64,000 nt of DNA from Bacillus_BD sp050389805 (GTDB taxonomy: Bacteria; Bacillota; Bacilli; Bacillales; Cytobacillaceae): contig NZ_CP130945.1 of assembly GCF_050389805.1 (NCBI RefSeq), forward strand, positions 4,960,001 to 5,024,000. The letters run 5' to 3'. How positions within the stretch are numbered: position 1 is the first letter of the stretch; each line of letters opens with the position of its first letter. A program made the position numbers and the translations under genes. Positions 51,826 through 60,018 of the stretch are shown here, in pieces. The notes below the pieces were generated by a model. That model did not search any database and had not been told where the DNA came from. It saw nothing but the letters and a program-made list of their open reading frames with translations.

Positions 51826-52932
51826 TTATTCTTTATTCTTTTCCCTGGAAATATATTCAATCTCATTTTGAATCCTTTGCTGATGTTTTTCAACGACGGT
51901 AAAATCCATATTTTCGATATAAATTGCTTCAAGCTTTTCTCTTAATGACTTTGCTTGTGCTAAAAACCCTTTTCCTTGATCCATTAATTCTCGATATTTT
52001 AACTTGCACTCATTTATCTCTTGTTCGTATAACTCATCTGTATCTTCTTTAATAACAGAGCCGTACAATTCAATGATTTCATCACTATCGCGTGATGGAA
52101 AATATTCATGTGGGGCTGTACTATCAAAAATGGCAATTCCCAATTCCCGTATTATAATCATATCCAAACTATGAGGGTCAAAACCACAATGATAAATTTC
52201 TAAATCAAATCCACGTTTTTCACCTTCAGCCGCAATTTTTTTCAGCATCGTAGATTTCCCACATCCGGGACGACCCTTGATAAAATACCGTTTTGGAATC
52301 TCCTCGGTTAAATTCGGAATAAAATCAACCGCTCCTATAGGGGTTGCTGCACCAAGAAACCGATGTTGAACCTTAGATGGCTTATTTAACGATATTCCTT
52401 CAAAAAATCTCGCAATCAGACGCTGAGTTAATTGATTCGCTTTTTCAATATCCATACCTCTAGAATAAATTTCTTCCCATTCGTCATGAACCTTTAAGGC
52501 TACCCCATAGGTTTTATAAGCATTTTGAAAGGATTCGCTTACTTGCTTTGATAATTCGATAATTTCGGTTTTTCTAGCAGCCAAACCTTTGGAGTCCCAT
52601 GCTTCACCTAAATTAATATATTCTTCAACCGCGCCAGGTAATTTCGGTTCAATAATATGTGGTGCGGTTCCGTCAACAATCCCAACCTTTAAGGAAGGGA
52701 TAATGACACCATCTACAGAATCCGGGTCTGATGCACAATGTAATAATTCAATGTCATAGCCTTTTTCAGACCAGTCGTTCCCAATTGCTTTTATTAAAGT
52801 TGATTTTCCCGTACCAGGACCGCCCTTTAAAATAAAGATTCGGTCAAGATTTTTCAAACTTGAGTCAAACAGGCTATAAAATCCCCGTGCAGTATTCCCG
52901 CCAGCAAAATAACGAATAACTCTTCCTGACAC
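51826..52932 (-). CDS. Tandem-duplicated P-loop ATPase (PRK06851-type family)
   Basis: A 368-residue protein with two Walker A motifs, GGPGTGKSTLIK (about residues 37-48) and GRPGCGKSTMLK (about 220-231). The halves are clearly homologous: LLHCASDPDSVD against IYHCGFDPHSLD, and GIVDGTAPHII against AIFDSTAPHEY. The C-terminus is a coiled coil. The family is known in Bacillaceae and clostridia, but I know of no assigned function. The GTG at 52932 lies seven bases after AAGGGGGA and was chosen over the longer frame. Confidence 0.85.
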   Translation of the reverse strand: MSGRVIRYFAGGNTARGFYSLFDSSLKNLDRIFILKGGPGTGKSTLIKAIGNDWSEKGYDIELLHCASDPDSVDGVIIPSLKVGIVDGTAPHIIEPKLPGAVEEYINLGEAWDSKGLAARKTEIIELSKQVSESFQNAYKTYGVALKVHDEWEEIYSRGMDIEKANQLTQRLIARFFEGISLNKPSKVQHRFLGAATPIGAVDFIPNLTEEIPKRYFIKGRPGCGKSTMLKKIAAEGEKRGFDLEIYHCGFDPHSLDMIIIRELGIAIFDSTAPHEYFPSRDSDEIIELYGSVIKEDTDELYEQEINECKLKYRELMDQGKGFLAQAKSLREKLEAIYIENMDFTVVEKHQQRIQNEIEYISREKNKE

Positions 52933-53206
52933 AAACACGTCCCCCTTCACACAACTGTGCAATTTCTATATCCTTCTTCTTTTTACCCTATGCATCTTGT
53001 CATGGATGGGTGATTGCCTATAGAAAAATTTACTTAACAAAGCCACGAATATAGAATTGATGTAAACTAGGAAAAAGGGCAATCATTATACAACAAATAT
53101 TAATTCTTTAGCGATTTTTAATTTCGATATATATATCAAATGTAATAATATATTGTATTTCTTTCCATTGTTGAAGAAATAACAGTTTCCCTATATTTAC
53201 ACCATT
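52933..53206. other. Intergenic region upstream of the sensor kinase
   Basis: A divergent promoter region, AT-rich, with a run of TATATATATC near 53129. No gene. The direct-repeat operator at its right end is listed separately. Confidence 0.5.
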
Positions 53207-53223
53207 TCTGCATAAATTCTTCA
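53207..53223 (+). promoter_or_regulatory. Direct-repeat operator candidate upstream of the kinase gene
   Basis: TCTGCATAAATTCTTCA: half sites TCTGCA and TCTTCA start 11 bp apart. The same layout is found before the 76-residue secreted protein gene (55843) and ydhK (57054, minus). OmpR/PhoB-type regulators bind such 11-bp-period direct repeats. Confidence 0.65.
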
Positions 53224-53272
53224 AAAGTAAATAGTAAGCTAAGGATACAAGGAATAGGAGAATGATCATGTA

Positions 53273-54646
53273 ATGAATAAACTTTCAGTAAAATTAGGCA
53301 TATTATTTTTTCTAGTTATATTTGGATTAATTACAGTTATGTTTTTCTTTCTACATGCTGAAATTGTGGATTCTAGAATAGAACAAGAACTACAAACATT
53401 AAAATCGAGAGGCAATTCTCACAAGGCCATTCTTGAAAAGCAATTCGATGATGAAATGATTGATCATGTAATATTAATGGAATCCGAATCAAATACAGAT
53501 GTAATCATCACAAATGATTCAGGGGCAGTATTAGCCTCCTCTACACCAGTTCAAAACTTTAAAAAGTATATCAATCCGCCTTTAACTCCTATTCAAGGTG
53601 ATGGACAAGTCTTAGAAGACAAATGGGATCAGGAACCGTATATTGCAACGGTTAGTCCCATTATGATTGATCAGAACGTTTCTGGTTATGTTTATATGTT
53701 TCAGGATACGGCATCTGTTCGCGCTTTAATTCATTCCTTGAATGAACACTTTTTGATTGCAGGCTCAGTTTCTGTTATCTTCACGATCGTTATCATTTTT
53801 TTCTTATCAAGGGGTATTACAAAACCTCTTATTAAAATGAAAGAAGCAACCTCACAAATTAGCAGAGGGAAATTTTCTGTTTCGCTTCCTCATACATCAA
53901 ATGATGAATTAGGGGATCTTGCAAAGTCAATCGAGTTACTAGCAACAGATTTAAGCTATTTAAAAAAAGAACGGAGTCAATTTTTAGCTAGTATTTCACA
54001 CGAACTCCGAACACCCTTAACTTATATAAAGGGCTATGCTGATATTGTAAAAAAGAGGACTTTAAGCAAGGAAGAGCAGGACAAATATTTATCCATCATT
54101 GTTGAAGAATCAGACCGTTTAGCTAAATTAATCAAAGAACTATTTGAACTTGCCAAAATGGATCAAAATACTTTTATTATTGAAAAAGAGATTATCAACT
54201 TAAATGGATTTTTTACAAAAATGGATCAAAAGTTCTCTCCAATTTTTCATGAAAATGAAATGGTGTTTATCGTAAACTGCGAGCCACATTTAATCTTAAA
54301 AGCTGATTCATTAAAACTCCAACAAATTTTTATGAATCTGTTAGATAACGCATTGAAATACTCAAAAAGCGGTTCAACTATTGAATTAACAGCTTGGAAA
54401 CAGAAAAAGAGAATTCATATCACCATTAAAGATAGTGGTAAGGGAATTCCAGAAAAAGATCTCCCCTATATCTTTAACCGTTTTTATCGTGTTGATAAAT
54501 CTCGAACACGTGCCCTTGGAGGCACAGGGCTGGGTCTCGCAATAATCAAAGAACTTGTTCACGCTCATGGGGGCGATATTCTTGTGAGAAGTAAAGAAAA
54601 TGTTGGGACAGAATTTGAGTTAATCTTCAAGGAGGATAAAAATTGA
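53273..54646 (+). CDS. Sensor histidine kinase
   Basis: A 457-residue membrane kinase. Transmembrane helix 1 (residues about 7-28), an extracytoplasmic sensor of about 130 residues, transmembrane helix 2 (about 160-180), then HAMP, HisKA with phospho-acceptor H243 (ISHELRTPL) and a HATPase_c domain (DNALKYS, KDSGKGIP, GGTGLGLAI). The signal is unknown; the neighbours encode small secreted proteins related to copper or redox stress. The ATG at 53273 has AGGAG twelve bases upstream. It overlaps its response regulator by 4 bp. Confidence 0.93.
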   Translation: MNKLSVKLGILFFLVIFGLITVMFFFLHAEIVDSRIEQELQTLKSRGNSHKAILEKQFDDEMIDHVILMESESNTDVIITNDSGAVLASSTPVQNFKKYINPPLTPIQGDGQVLEDKWDQEPYIATVSPIMIDQNVSGYVYMFQDTASVRALIHSLNEHFLIAGSVSVIFTIVIIFFLSRGITKPLIKMKEATSQISRGKFSVSLPHTSNDELGDLAKSIELLATDLSYLKKERSQFLASISHELRTPLTYIKGYADIVKKRTLSKEEQDKYLSIIVEESDRLAKLIKELFELAKMDQNTFIIEKEIINLNGFFTKMDQKFSPIFHENEMVFIVNCEPHLILKADSLKLQQIFMNLLDNALKYSKSGSTIELTAWKQKKRIHITIKDSGKGIPEKDLPYIFNRFYRVDKSRTRALGGTGLGLAIIKELVHAHGGDILVRSKENVGTEFELIFKEDKN

Positions 54647-55317
54647 AAACAATATTACTTGTTGATGATGAACCCATGATGCTTGATTTATTATCGTTAT
54701 ACTTGTCTCCTCTTGGCTATCACTGTATAAAAAAAGAATCCGCAATAGATGCTCTAAATTTTTTAGAATCCAATACGGTTGATCTTATTTTACTAGATAT
54801 TATGATGCCTGATATGAGTGGATTAGAAGCGTGCCAGGAAATCCGTAAAAATTGTGATATTCCAATTATTATGCTTACAGCGTTAGGTGATAAGACTGAC
54901 ATTGTAAGAGGACTAAATTTAGGAGCAGATGATTACATTTCCAAACCCTTTGATGAGGAAGAATTAGTAGCTAGAATTGAAGCTGTCCTCAGGAGAAGTA
55001 CACAAGAACCAGAGCGAACATTTAAAGGTCTTACCCTCATTCAAGATTCTCATCAGCTCTTTTATAAAGACCATGAACTCTCATTAACACCAAAAGAATT
55101 CGGGTTGTTAAGTCTTTTTTTAAGCAATTTAAATAGAGTTTTTTCTCGTGAGCTTCTGATCGAGTTGGTATGGGGATATAATGTTTCAACCGAGGATCGA
55201 ACCATTGATTCCCATGTTCGAAATTTACGTGACAAACTTAGAAAGGCAGGATTTCCTGCTGATGAATATTTGCAAACCGTTTGGGGAGTCGGATATAAGT
55301 GGAAGGGGCAAGCCTGA
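54643..55317 (+). CDS. OmpR/PhoB-family response regulator
   Basis: A 224-residue regulator. The receiver domain has D8-D9, phospho-acceptor D52 (LLDIMMPDMSG), T78 region (IIMLTALGDK) and K100 (YISKPFD). The C-terminal winged helix includes LTPKEFGLLSLFLSN and EDRTIDSHVRNLRDKLR. The TTG start lies behind AAGGAGG and overlaps the kinase stop, so the two genes are coupled. It is the natural candidate to bind the 11-bp direct repeats at three nearby promoters. Confidence 0.95.
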   Translation: MKTILLVDDEPMMLDLLSLYLSPLGYHCIKKESAIDALNFLESNTVDLILLDIMMPDMSGLEACQEIRKNCDIPIIMLTALGDKTDIVRGLNLGADDYISKPFDEEELVARIEAVLRRSTQEPERTFKGLTLIQDSHQLFYKDHELSLTPKEFGLLSLFLSNLNRVFSRELLIELVWGYNVSTEDRTIDSHVRNLRDKLRKAGFPADEYLQTVWGVGYKWKGQA

Positions 55318-55360
55318 AATAATAGCCTTTCCGCATATGAATTATAAGGAGATGAACCAT

Positions 55361-55789
55361 TTGAAAAATGCCCTTCAAATGATTAAACGATGGGACATTA
55401 TTATTACTGTTTTATTTTTAGCCCTTTCATTCATCCCTGTTTCTATTTTTAGCTATCAGCAAGCTAAAGTAGAGGCAAGAATTGATAACCTTGAATATGT
55501 AGCCGTTATTTCAAGTAGAAATAAAGAAGTTAAGCGTTACACATTAACTGGACATAAAAGTACGGAGAAGTTAAACATACCTGAGATTGAGTGTAATCCT
55601 GATACAGTAGAGGTGAGAGACGAAGAAATCCGCATTGAATCATCTACATGTCCTGAACAAATTTGTGTTAATACAGGCTATATTTCAAAGCCAGGTCCTG
55701 CCATTATCTGCTTACCTCATCAAGTGATCATTTCAGTTGAAGCTGTGGGAGGGGAAGAGAATGCAGATCAAATCATTATTAGTTCTTGA
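55361..55789 (+). CDS. NusG domain II-containing membrane protein
   Basis: A 142-residue protein with one N-terminal transmembrane helix (about 13-34) and an extracytoplasmic NusG-domain-II (NGN-independent, EetA-like) domain with the cysteine signature CPEQICVNTGYISKPG...CLPHQVII. The frame continues upstream inside the response regulator gene, but AAGGAG nine bases before TTG 55361 marks the start. It follows the regulator by 43 bp on the same strand, so it is likely in the same operon. A paralogue lies at the right edge of the window (63691 onward). Confidence 0.88.
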   Translation: MKNALQMIKRWDIIITVLFLALSFIPVSIFSYQQAKVEARIDNLEYVAVISSRNKEVKRYTLTGHKSTEKLNIPEIECNPDTVEVRDEEIRIESSTCPEQICVNTGYISKPGPAIICLPHQVIISVEAVGGEENADQIIISS

Positions 55790-55842
55790 CCAAAATTTTT
55801 ACCCAATAAATTATGTACAACCTTAACAAGTTCCACAAGGTT

Positions 55843-55887
55843 TCTGCATAATCTCTGCAAATTTTAACGTTAAAATCAACATATAAT
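55843..55887 (+). promoter_or_regulatory. Promoter with direct-repeat operator for the small secreted protein
   Basis: TCTGCATAATCTCTGCA (55843-55859) holds two perfect TCTGCA half sites 11 bp apart. A consensus -10 TATAAT follows at 55882-55887, and there is no good -35. An activator bound to the repeat would occupy the -35 position. Confidence 0.75.
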
Positions 55888-55905
55888 AAGAAAGGAGATT
55901 AAAAA

Positions 55906-56136
55906 ATGAAAAAGAAATTAGTCATTGGATTATTAACAGGAGCTATTCTTCTAGGCGGTGCCGGAACATTAGCTTATGCACAAACGGACGGCTTTCTTGA
56001 AATGAAACCTTTTATGGAAAAAATACACCCAGAATTATCAACAAATGAATTAGAACAAATGTATAATAACTGTCATGGCGATGGCGGCATGATGGAAAAT
56101 ACAGGAAATACAGGAAATATGATGAATAGCTTATAA
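55906..56136 (+). CDS. Small secreted Cys/Met-containing protein (76 aa)
   Basis: A signal peptide (MKKKLVIGLLTGAILLGGAG, cleavage near AYAQT) is followed by about 50 residues: FLEMKPFMEKIHPELS, LEQMYNNCHG, and a tail with GGMMENTGNTGNMM. The CHG segment and methionines could bind a metal such as copper or heme, but this is inference. Similar short proteins with a MYNxCH motif occur near two-component systems in Bacillus. An AAAGGAG site and a promoter with an operator precede it; a terminator follows. Confidence 0.8.
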   Translation: MKKKLVIGLLTGAILLGGAGTLAYAQTDGFLEMKPFMEKIHPELSTNELEQMYNNCHGDGGMMENTGNTGNMMNSL

Positions 56137-56149
56137 TAGTGACCGTTAT

Positions 56150-56185
56150 AAAAGGATTGGTGGCATTCCAATCCTTTTATTTCTT
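56150..56185 (+). terminator. Terminator of the small secreted protein gene
   Basis: AAAAGGATTGG and CCAATCCTTTT stem followed by ATTTCTTT. Confidence 0.88.
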
Positions 56186-56354
56186 TGGACTCTAACAAAA
56201 ATGGTCCCTATTTTGATAGACACCATTCCCGCGAAAATAAATTGCAACGACTATTAAAATAGAGCAGCATTAGTTCCAATTTAAATATTTTTAATACAAA
56301 AAGGTAAGCAGCTTCTTGTTTTGCGGAACAAACAAGAAACCGCCTCCCCACGTT

Positions 56355-56990
56355 TTATTCTACTGGTGATAATTCACTTTCCGTTACCCATTTATGATAC
56401 GTTACTTTTTCACTTGTTTCAGTATCGGTGTAATCGACCATATATACTGTTGTTTGTTCAGCAGAATCAACCATGGCCGTTGCCCCTTTCATCCCTTCCA
56501 TATGTTCTGCATTTAATACCACCTCATCACCTGGTTGAAATGGTTCATCACCCGCATTTTCAATTTCCTCATGGATGACCCATTTATGGTCCTCGACTGG
56601 TTCTCCGCCAGTTGTTGGAGTATACGTAACAGAATAAACTGTCGTATCAAACGCACCAGAGATGGTGGCTTCAGCACCGTTCATTCCAGGCATATGACTA
56701 GCATGGATCATTGCCTTGCTTCCAACTGGATAAGTTGGATTCTCAGCTTCCTCTAAACCTTCAGGTACTTCACTTGAACCAGAGTGATTCATTCCAGCAT
56801 GATCCATTTCTTCTTCTACATTACTCGATTCCTTATTTTCCTCTTCTTCTGTTGTTATTTCTTGGTTTGCATTTTCAGCTTCCTCGTTAGTATCTTGTGC
56901 TTCGTCGGTTGCATTTGAACATGCACCAAGCACTAAGAATAGTGATGCTAGCATAATAAATAAAAAGGTTATTTTACTTTTTTTCTGCAT
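56355..56990 (-). CDS. ydhK: YdhK family lipoprotein (two DUF1541 repeats)
   Basis: A 211-residue lipoprotein with signal peptide and lipobox VLGAC (Cys24). An acidic linker (about 25-60) with HAGMNHSG is followed by two DUF1541 repeats, each with a histidine-methionine cluster (HASHMPGMNGA and NAEHMEGMKGA) and ending in a HKWV motif. The His/Met clusters suggest copper binding, and B. subtilis YdhK is the named orthologue, but its function is not settled. An AGGAGGG site precedes the ATG. Its promoter region carries the shared direct repeat. Confidence 0.9.
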   Translation of the reverse strand: MQKKSKITFLFIMLASLFLVLGACSNATDEAQDTNEEAENANQEITTEEEENKESSNVEEEMDHAGMNHSGSSEVPEGLEEAENPTYPVGSKAMIHASHMPGMNGAEATISGAFDTTVYSVTYTPTTGGEPVEDHKWVIHEEIENAGDEPFQPGDEVVLNAEHMEGMKGATAMVDSAEQTTVYMVDYTDTETSEKVTYHKWVTESELSPVE

Positions 56991-57146
56991 TTCTTATTCC
57001 CTCCTGCTTTTATTAAAATCATTCTATCCAAAAAGTTTGCAGAATTTATGCATTAAACATCTTTTGTACCTTAAAAATAGTATAAATCATATGTGTATAT
57101 CCTAAAGATCCAGTTCAACAACAAACAATACAACAAATACAAACAA
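56991..57146. other. ydhK promoter region and flank
   Basis: On the minus strand AATGCATAAATTCTGCA (57054-57038) is the third copy of the 11-bp-period direct repeat. A -10-like TAATAA begins 22 nt further on, the same spacing as at 55882. The rest is AT-rich without a gene. Confidence 0.6.
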
Positions 57147-57184
57147 GGATCGTTCAAAATTAAATTAAATTTTGAACGATCCCT
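57147..57184 (-). terminator. Terminator-like palindrome downstream of the flavoprotein gene
   Basis: GGATCGTTCAAAATT and AAATTTTGAACGATCC form a 14-bp stem about 120 bp after the stop of the flavoprotein gene; T-runs are short. Confidence 0.65.
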
Positions 57185-57305
57185 TAATAAATTAACAATT
57201 ATGTCAATGTATCTAAAATGCCTATACCAAGTCTAATACCATTAAATTGTCCCATTACTAACATGATTGTTAATAAACAATTGAAACCTCAACATATTAA
57301 AAACC

Positions 57306-58208
57306 TTATAACTCATCATTTAAGATATCTTTATGAATCCAGATTGCCGCCTGCGACCCTTCACCCATTGCAATGGTGACTTGCTCAGAATGGGCCACAA
57401 CATCCCCTGCTGCCCAAACCCCTGGAACATTGGTCATTTTTGAACGAGGATCAACGAGCATATGTTTATTTTCCAATAATTCAACACCAAGTTGTTTAGC
57501 AAGTTGCGATCGGACTTCATTCCCTCCAAAGGCTACGAAACCACGCTGTCCGATAATCTTTTCTCCACTTTTAAGCAAAATCCCCTCAAACCGAGAGTCC
57601 GTTGCTAGTACCTTTTCTATCGGGCTCTCAATATACTCGACTCTATGATCACGAAGCCACTGCTGATCACTTTCTTTTATGGGTTCTTGTTCATGATTAA
57701 TATATACCAATTCTTTTGTCCAATACGACAGAGTCTTGGTCATTCCTACACCAGTTCGACCTGATCCGATAATAATCGTTTTTTTATCTTTAACTTCATA
57801 TCCGTCACAATCAGGACATACGTAAACGCTAATCCCTAGACATGGTCGCAATTCTGGAAATGGTGGTATTCGATCCATCACACCTGTCGCCAACAAGACT
57901 CTTTTTGTTGAAAAAGTAGAGCCCCTAGCCGTTTCAAGGTAAAAACCCTCATCAGCCTTCTTAACAGTCTCCACCTTATCTGTTAAAAACTCAATTCCCA
58001 GCTTTTCTGCATGCTTTTTTCCAATCTCACGAAGGAATTGCCCACTCACCCCGTCTGGATACCCTAAAATATTATGATAACTATGACATATAGATGAACG
58101 TCCATCCTCCGAATCTATGACCAGCACCTGATGCATATATCTGCCAAGCTGTATCGCAGCCTGTAGCCCAGCAATTCCGCCTCCGACTATAATACACTTG
58201 TAGTCCAT
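57306..58208 (-). CDS. Thioredoxin reductase-like NAD(P)/FAD oxidoreductase
   Basis: A 300-residue flavoprotein with thioredoxin-reductase architecture: FAD loop IIVGGGIAGLQAA (residues 6-18), the redox pair CPDC (VYVCPDCDGYEV) at the start of the NAD(P) domain, its loop IIIGSGRTGVGM and the C-terminal VWAAGDVVAHSEQVT. The electron acceptor is unknown. It could reduce a thioredoxin- or bacilliredoxin-like partner. The ATG at 58208 follows GGTGGATG. It lies downstream of ThrE-type genes on the same strand. Confidence 0.88.
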   Translation of the reverse strand: MDYKCIIVGGGIAGLQAAIQLGRYMHQVLVIDSEDGRSSICHSYHNILGYPDGVSGQFLREIGKKHAEKLGIEFLTDKVETVKKADEGFYLETARGSTFSTKRVLLATGVMDRIPPFPELRPCLGISVYVCPDCDGYEVKDKKTIIIGSGRTGVGMTKTLSYWTKELVYINHEQEPIKESDQQWLRDHRVEYIESPIEKVLATDSRFEGILLKSGEKIIGQRGFVAFGGNEVRSQLAKQLGVELLENKHMLVDPRSKMTNVPGVWAAGDVVAHSEQVTIAMGEGSQAAIWIHKDILNDEL

Positions 58209-58259
58209 ACCGCATCCACCTCCAATTGGTTACCCATTAGCATAACCAATTGAGAGAAA

Positions 58260-58730
58260 TCAATCACGATACCGGTACCGTTTCTCATGCTTACTAATAC
58301 TGACATCTTTCATTTGCAAAATCACACGCTTCAAAACCTCAGAAAACACTAGACCAAACGCAATTCCACCAGAAATCATGAAGGCCTTTGCCGCTAACTG
58401 CAAGGCCGTACTATAGTCATTCAAAACAAAATGCCTCATGGCGTCATAAGCGAGTCCTCCTGGTACAAGAGGGATAATCCCTGCAACATTGAAAACAATC
58501 ACTGGTGTTTTATAAAATCTCGCAAAAATTTGACCAATTGTTCCAATAATAATGGAGGCAAGAAGAGAGGCTACAACCGAATCCGTTCCCTTTTCCACTA
58601 ACAAGAAGTAACAAATCCATCCTATCATTCCAGAAAGTCCACCATGAATTAGCCTGTTTTTCGGGACATTAAACAACACACCAAAAGAAGCTGAAGCAAG
58701 AAAACTTGTAATGAGCTGTTGTATAATCAT
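58260..58730 (-). CDS. Threonine/serine exporter family protein, small subunit (YjjB/ThrE C-terminal type)
   Basis: A 156-residue protein with four to five hydrophobic helices, and the family blocks FNVAGIIPLVPGGLAYDAMR and ISGGIAFGLVFSEVL. In many Firmicutes the ThrE exporter is split into a YjjP-like half and this YjjB-like half. Its partner is upstream at 59158, but the two are separated by 430 bp holding repeat A3. It starts behind GAGGGAG. Confidence 0.87.
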   Translation of the reverse strand: MIIQQLITSFLASASFGVLFNVPKNRLIHGGLSGMIGWICYFLLVEKGTDSVVASLLASIIIGTIGQIFARFYKTPVIVFNVAGIIPLVPGGLAYDAMRHFVLNDYSTALQLAAKAFMISGGIAFGLVFSEVLKRVILQMKDVSISKHEKRYRYRD

Positions 58731-58749
58731 TTAACTCCCTCACATTCTA

Positions 58750-59125
58750 AGAAAAGCACAAGCGCCTTCGGAACAAAAAGTCTTTTGTTCCTGCGAAGCA
58801 AATTCAAGGAAGATTTCCCTGATGTGCTCACCCCCGATAAAGAAAACTCTCCGACTGGCAAGCCTTTAGGCGAAGCCAGAGGAGTAGTTGCACTTATGCC
58901 GGTACGGCCAAGCACAAGACGAGCCGGCATGAAGATTGTACTTTAATCTTCTTGACGGATTGTAAGAAAAGTATAGGCGACTGCCCAGGGACTCAGGTCT
59001 AGACGAGTAATTTTAAAGGCGTTCTTTGCCTTCAGAATTACTTGGCTTATCCTTTCGTCCCTAGGAGCCGACACTAGACAAGCTTGTGACCTCGAGGGGG
59101 ATGGCTGCTTGCGCTAGACATTTAT
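58750..59125 (+). repeat. Dispersed repeat family A, copy 3 (longest)
   Basis: About 375 bp between the two exporter genes. It carries the whole family A core plus a hairpin GGAACAAAAAGTCTTTTGTTCC and a long inner inverted block (CTAGACGAGTAATTTTAAAGG and its mirror CCTTCAGAATTACTTGGCTT). It ends GGCTGCTTGCGCTAGACA. It is the fullest copy in the window. Confidence 0.88.
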
Positions 59126-59157
59126 CTAACTTCTAAAATTTAAACTTTCTTTACTAA

Positions 59158-59925
59158 CTATAAAATCTTAAAAACAAAGCCCAAAACGGCGGCAATTCCT
59201 GTCCCGATGGAAAGGGCTGTTAAAAAGGCATCCGCTCCTTTAGCTAAGCCTGAAGCAAAATGTCCATCCATCAAATCTCGGACAGCATTTGTAATTAACA
59301 AACCTGGAACGAGTGGCATGACAGCTGAAATGATAATTTTATCCATTTCGGTTCCAAGACCATTCTTTACCGTGATAACAGCAATCAACCCAATGACAAA
59401 AGCTGCCGCTGCTTCTGCGAAAAATTTAACTTTAATCATTTTATGAAGATAAATGTAGAGGGTATGACCAATTCCGCCAGCAATCACTGCTGGTAAAAAG
59501 TCTCCCCATATCCCCTTAAACATAATTAAAAAACAACCACTTGTAATCGATGCAGCAAGCACTTGAATCCAAAATGAATAAGATAATTTGATGCGGGCAA
59601 TTTCTCTCAAATCAGATAAGGCTTGATCTACGGTCATTTCTCCGACACTAATTTTACGTGAAATACCATTAACAATGGCGACCTTCGCCAAATCTGTTGA
59701 TCGTTCTACAACTCTAACTAACTTGACTCGATCAATTGGATTAGCAGAGAAAAAAATCCCTGTCGGCTGAACAAAGCTTTGTGCATCATTCAAACCAAAT
59801 GCCGAAGCCATTCGATTCATAGTATCTTCAATTCGAGCCGTTTCCGCTCCGCTCCTTAACAAAATCTCTCCAGCTAGCATACAAACCTCAACGATCTTGC
59901 CAATTTCCCCTTTTGTTAAATTCAA
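59158..59925 (-). CDS. Threonine/serine exporter family protein, large subunit (YjjP/DUF1212)
   Basis: A 255-residue protein. A cytoplasmic N-terminal half with CMLAGEILLRSGAETARIED is followed by about five transmembrane helices (QVLAASITSGCFLIMF onward) and VMPLVPGLLITNAVRD. Members with the YjjB-like partner export threonine, serine or, in some bacteria, succinate-related compounds. The TTG start at 59925 has a weak GGGGCG site. A bidirectional terminator separates it from the next gene upstream. Confidence 0.88.
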   Translation of the reverse strand: MNLTKGEIGKIVEVCMLAGEILLRSGAETARIEDTMNRMASAFGLNDAQSFVQPTGIFFSANPIDRVKLVRVVERSTDLAKVAIVNGISRKISVGEMTVDQALSDLREIARIKLSYSFWIQVLAASITSGCFLIMFKGIWGDFLPAVIAGGIGHTLYIYLHKMIKVKFFAEAAAAFVIGLIAVITVKNGLGTEMDKIIISAVMPLVPGLLITNAVRDLMDGHFASGLAKGADAFLTALSIGTGIAAVLGFVFKIL

Positions 59926-59971
59926 TCTAATCGCCCCACGTATGTCAATTGATATTTAACTTTTATCCTAT

Positions 59972-60008
59972 AAAAAAAGCCTTGTCAACAGCTGACAAGA
60001 CTTTTTTA
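59972..60008. terminator. Bidirectional-type terminator
   Basis: AAAAAAGCCTTGTCA and TGACAAGACTTTTTT stem, just after the short flavoprotein gene on the minus strand. Confidence 0.9.
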
Positions 60009-60018
60009 GAAAATCTCA

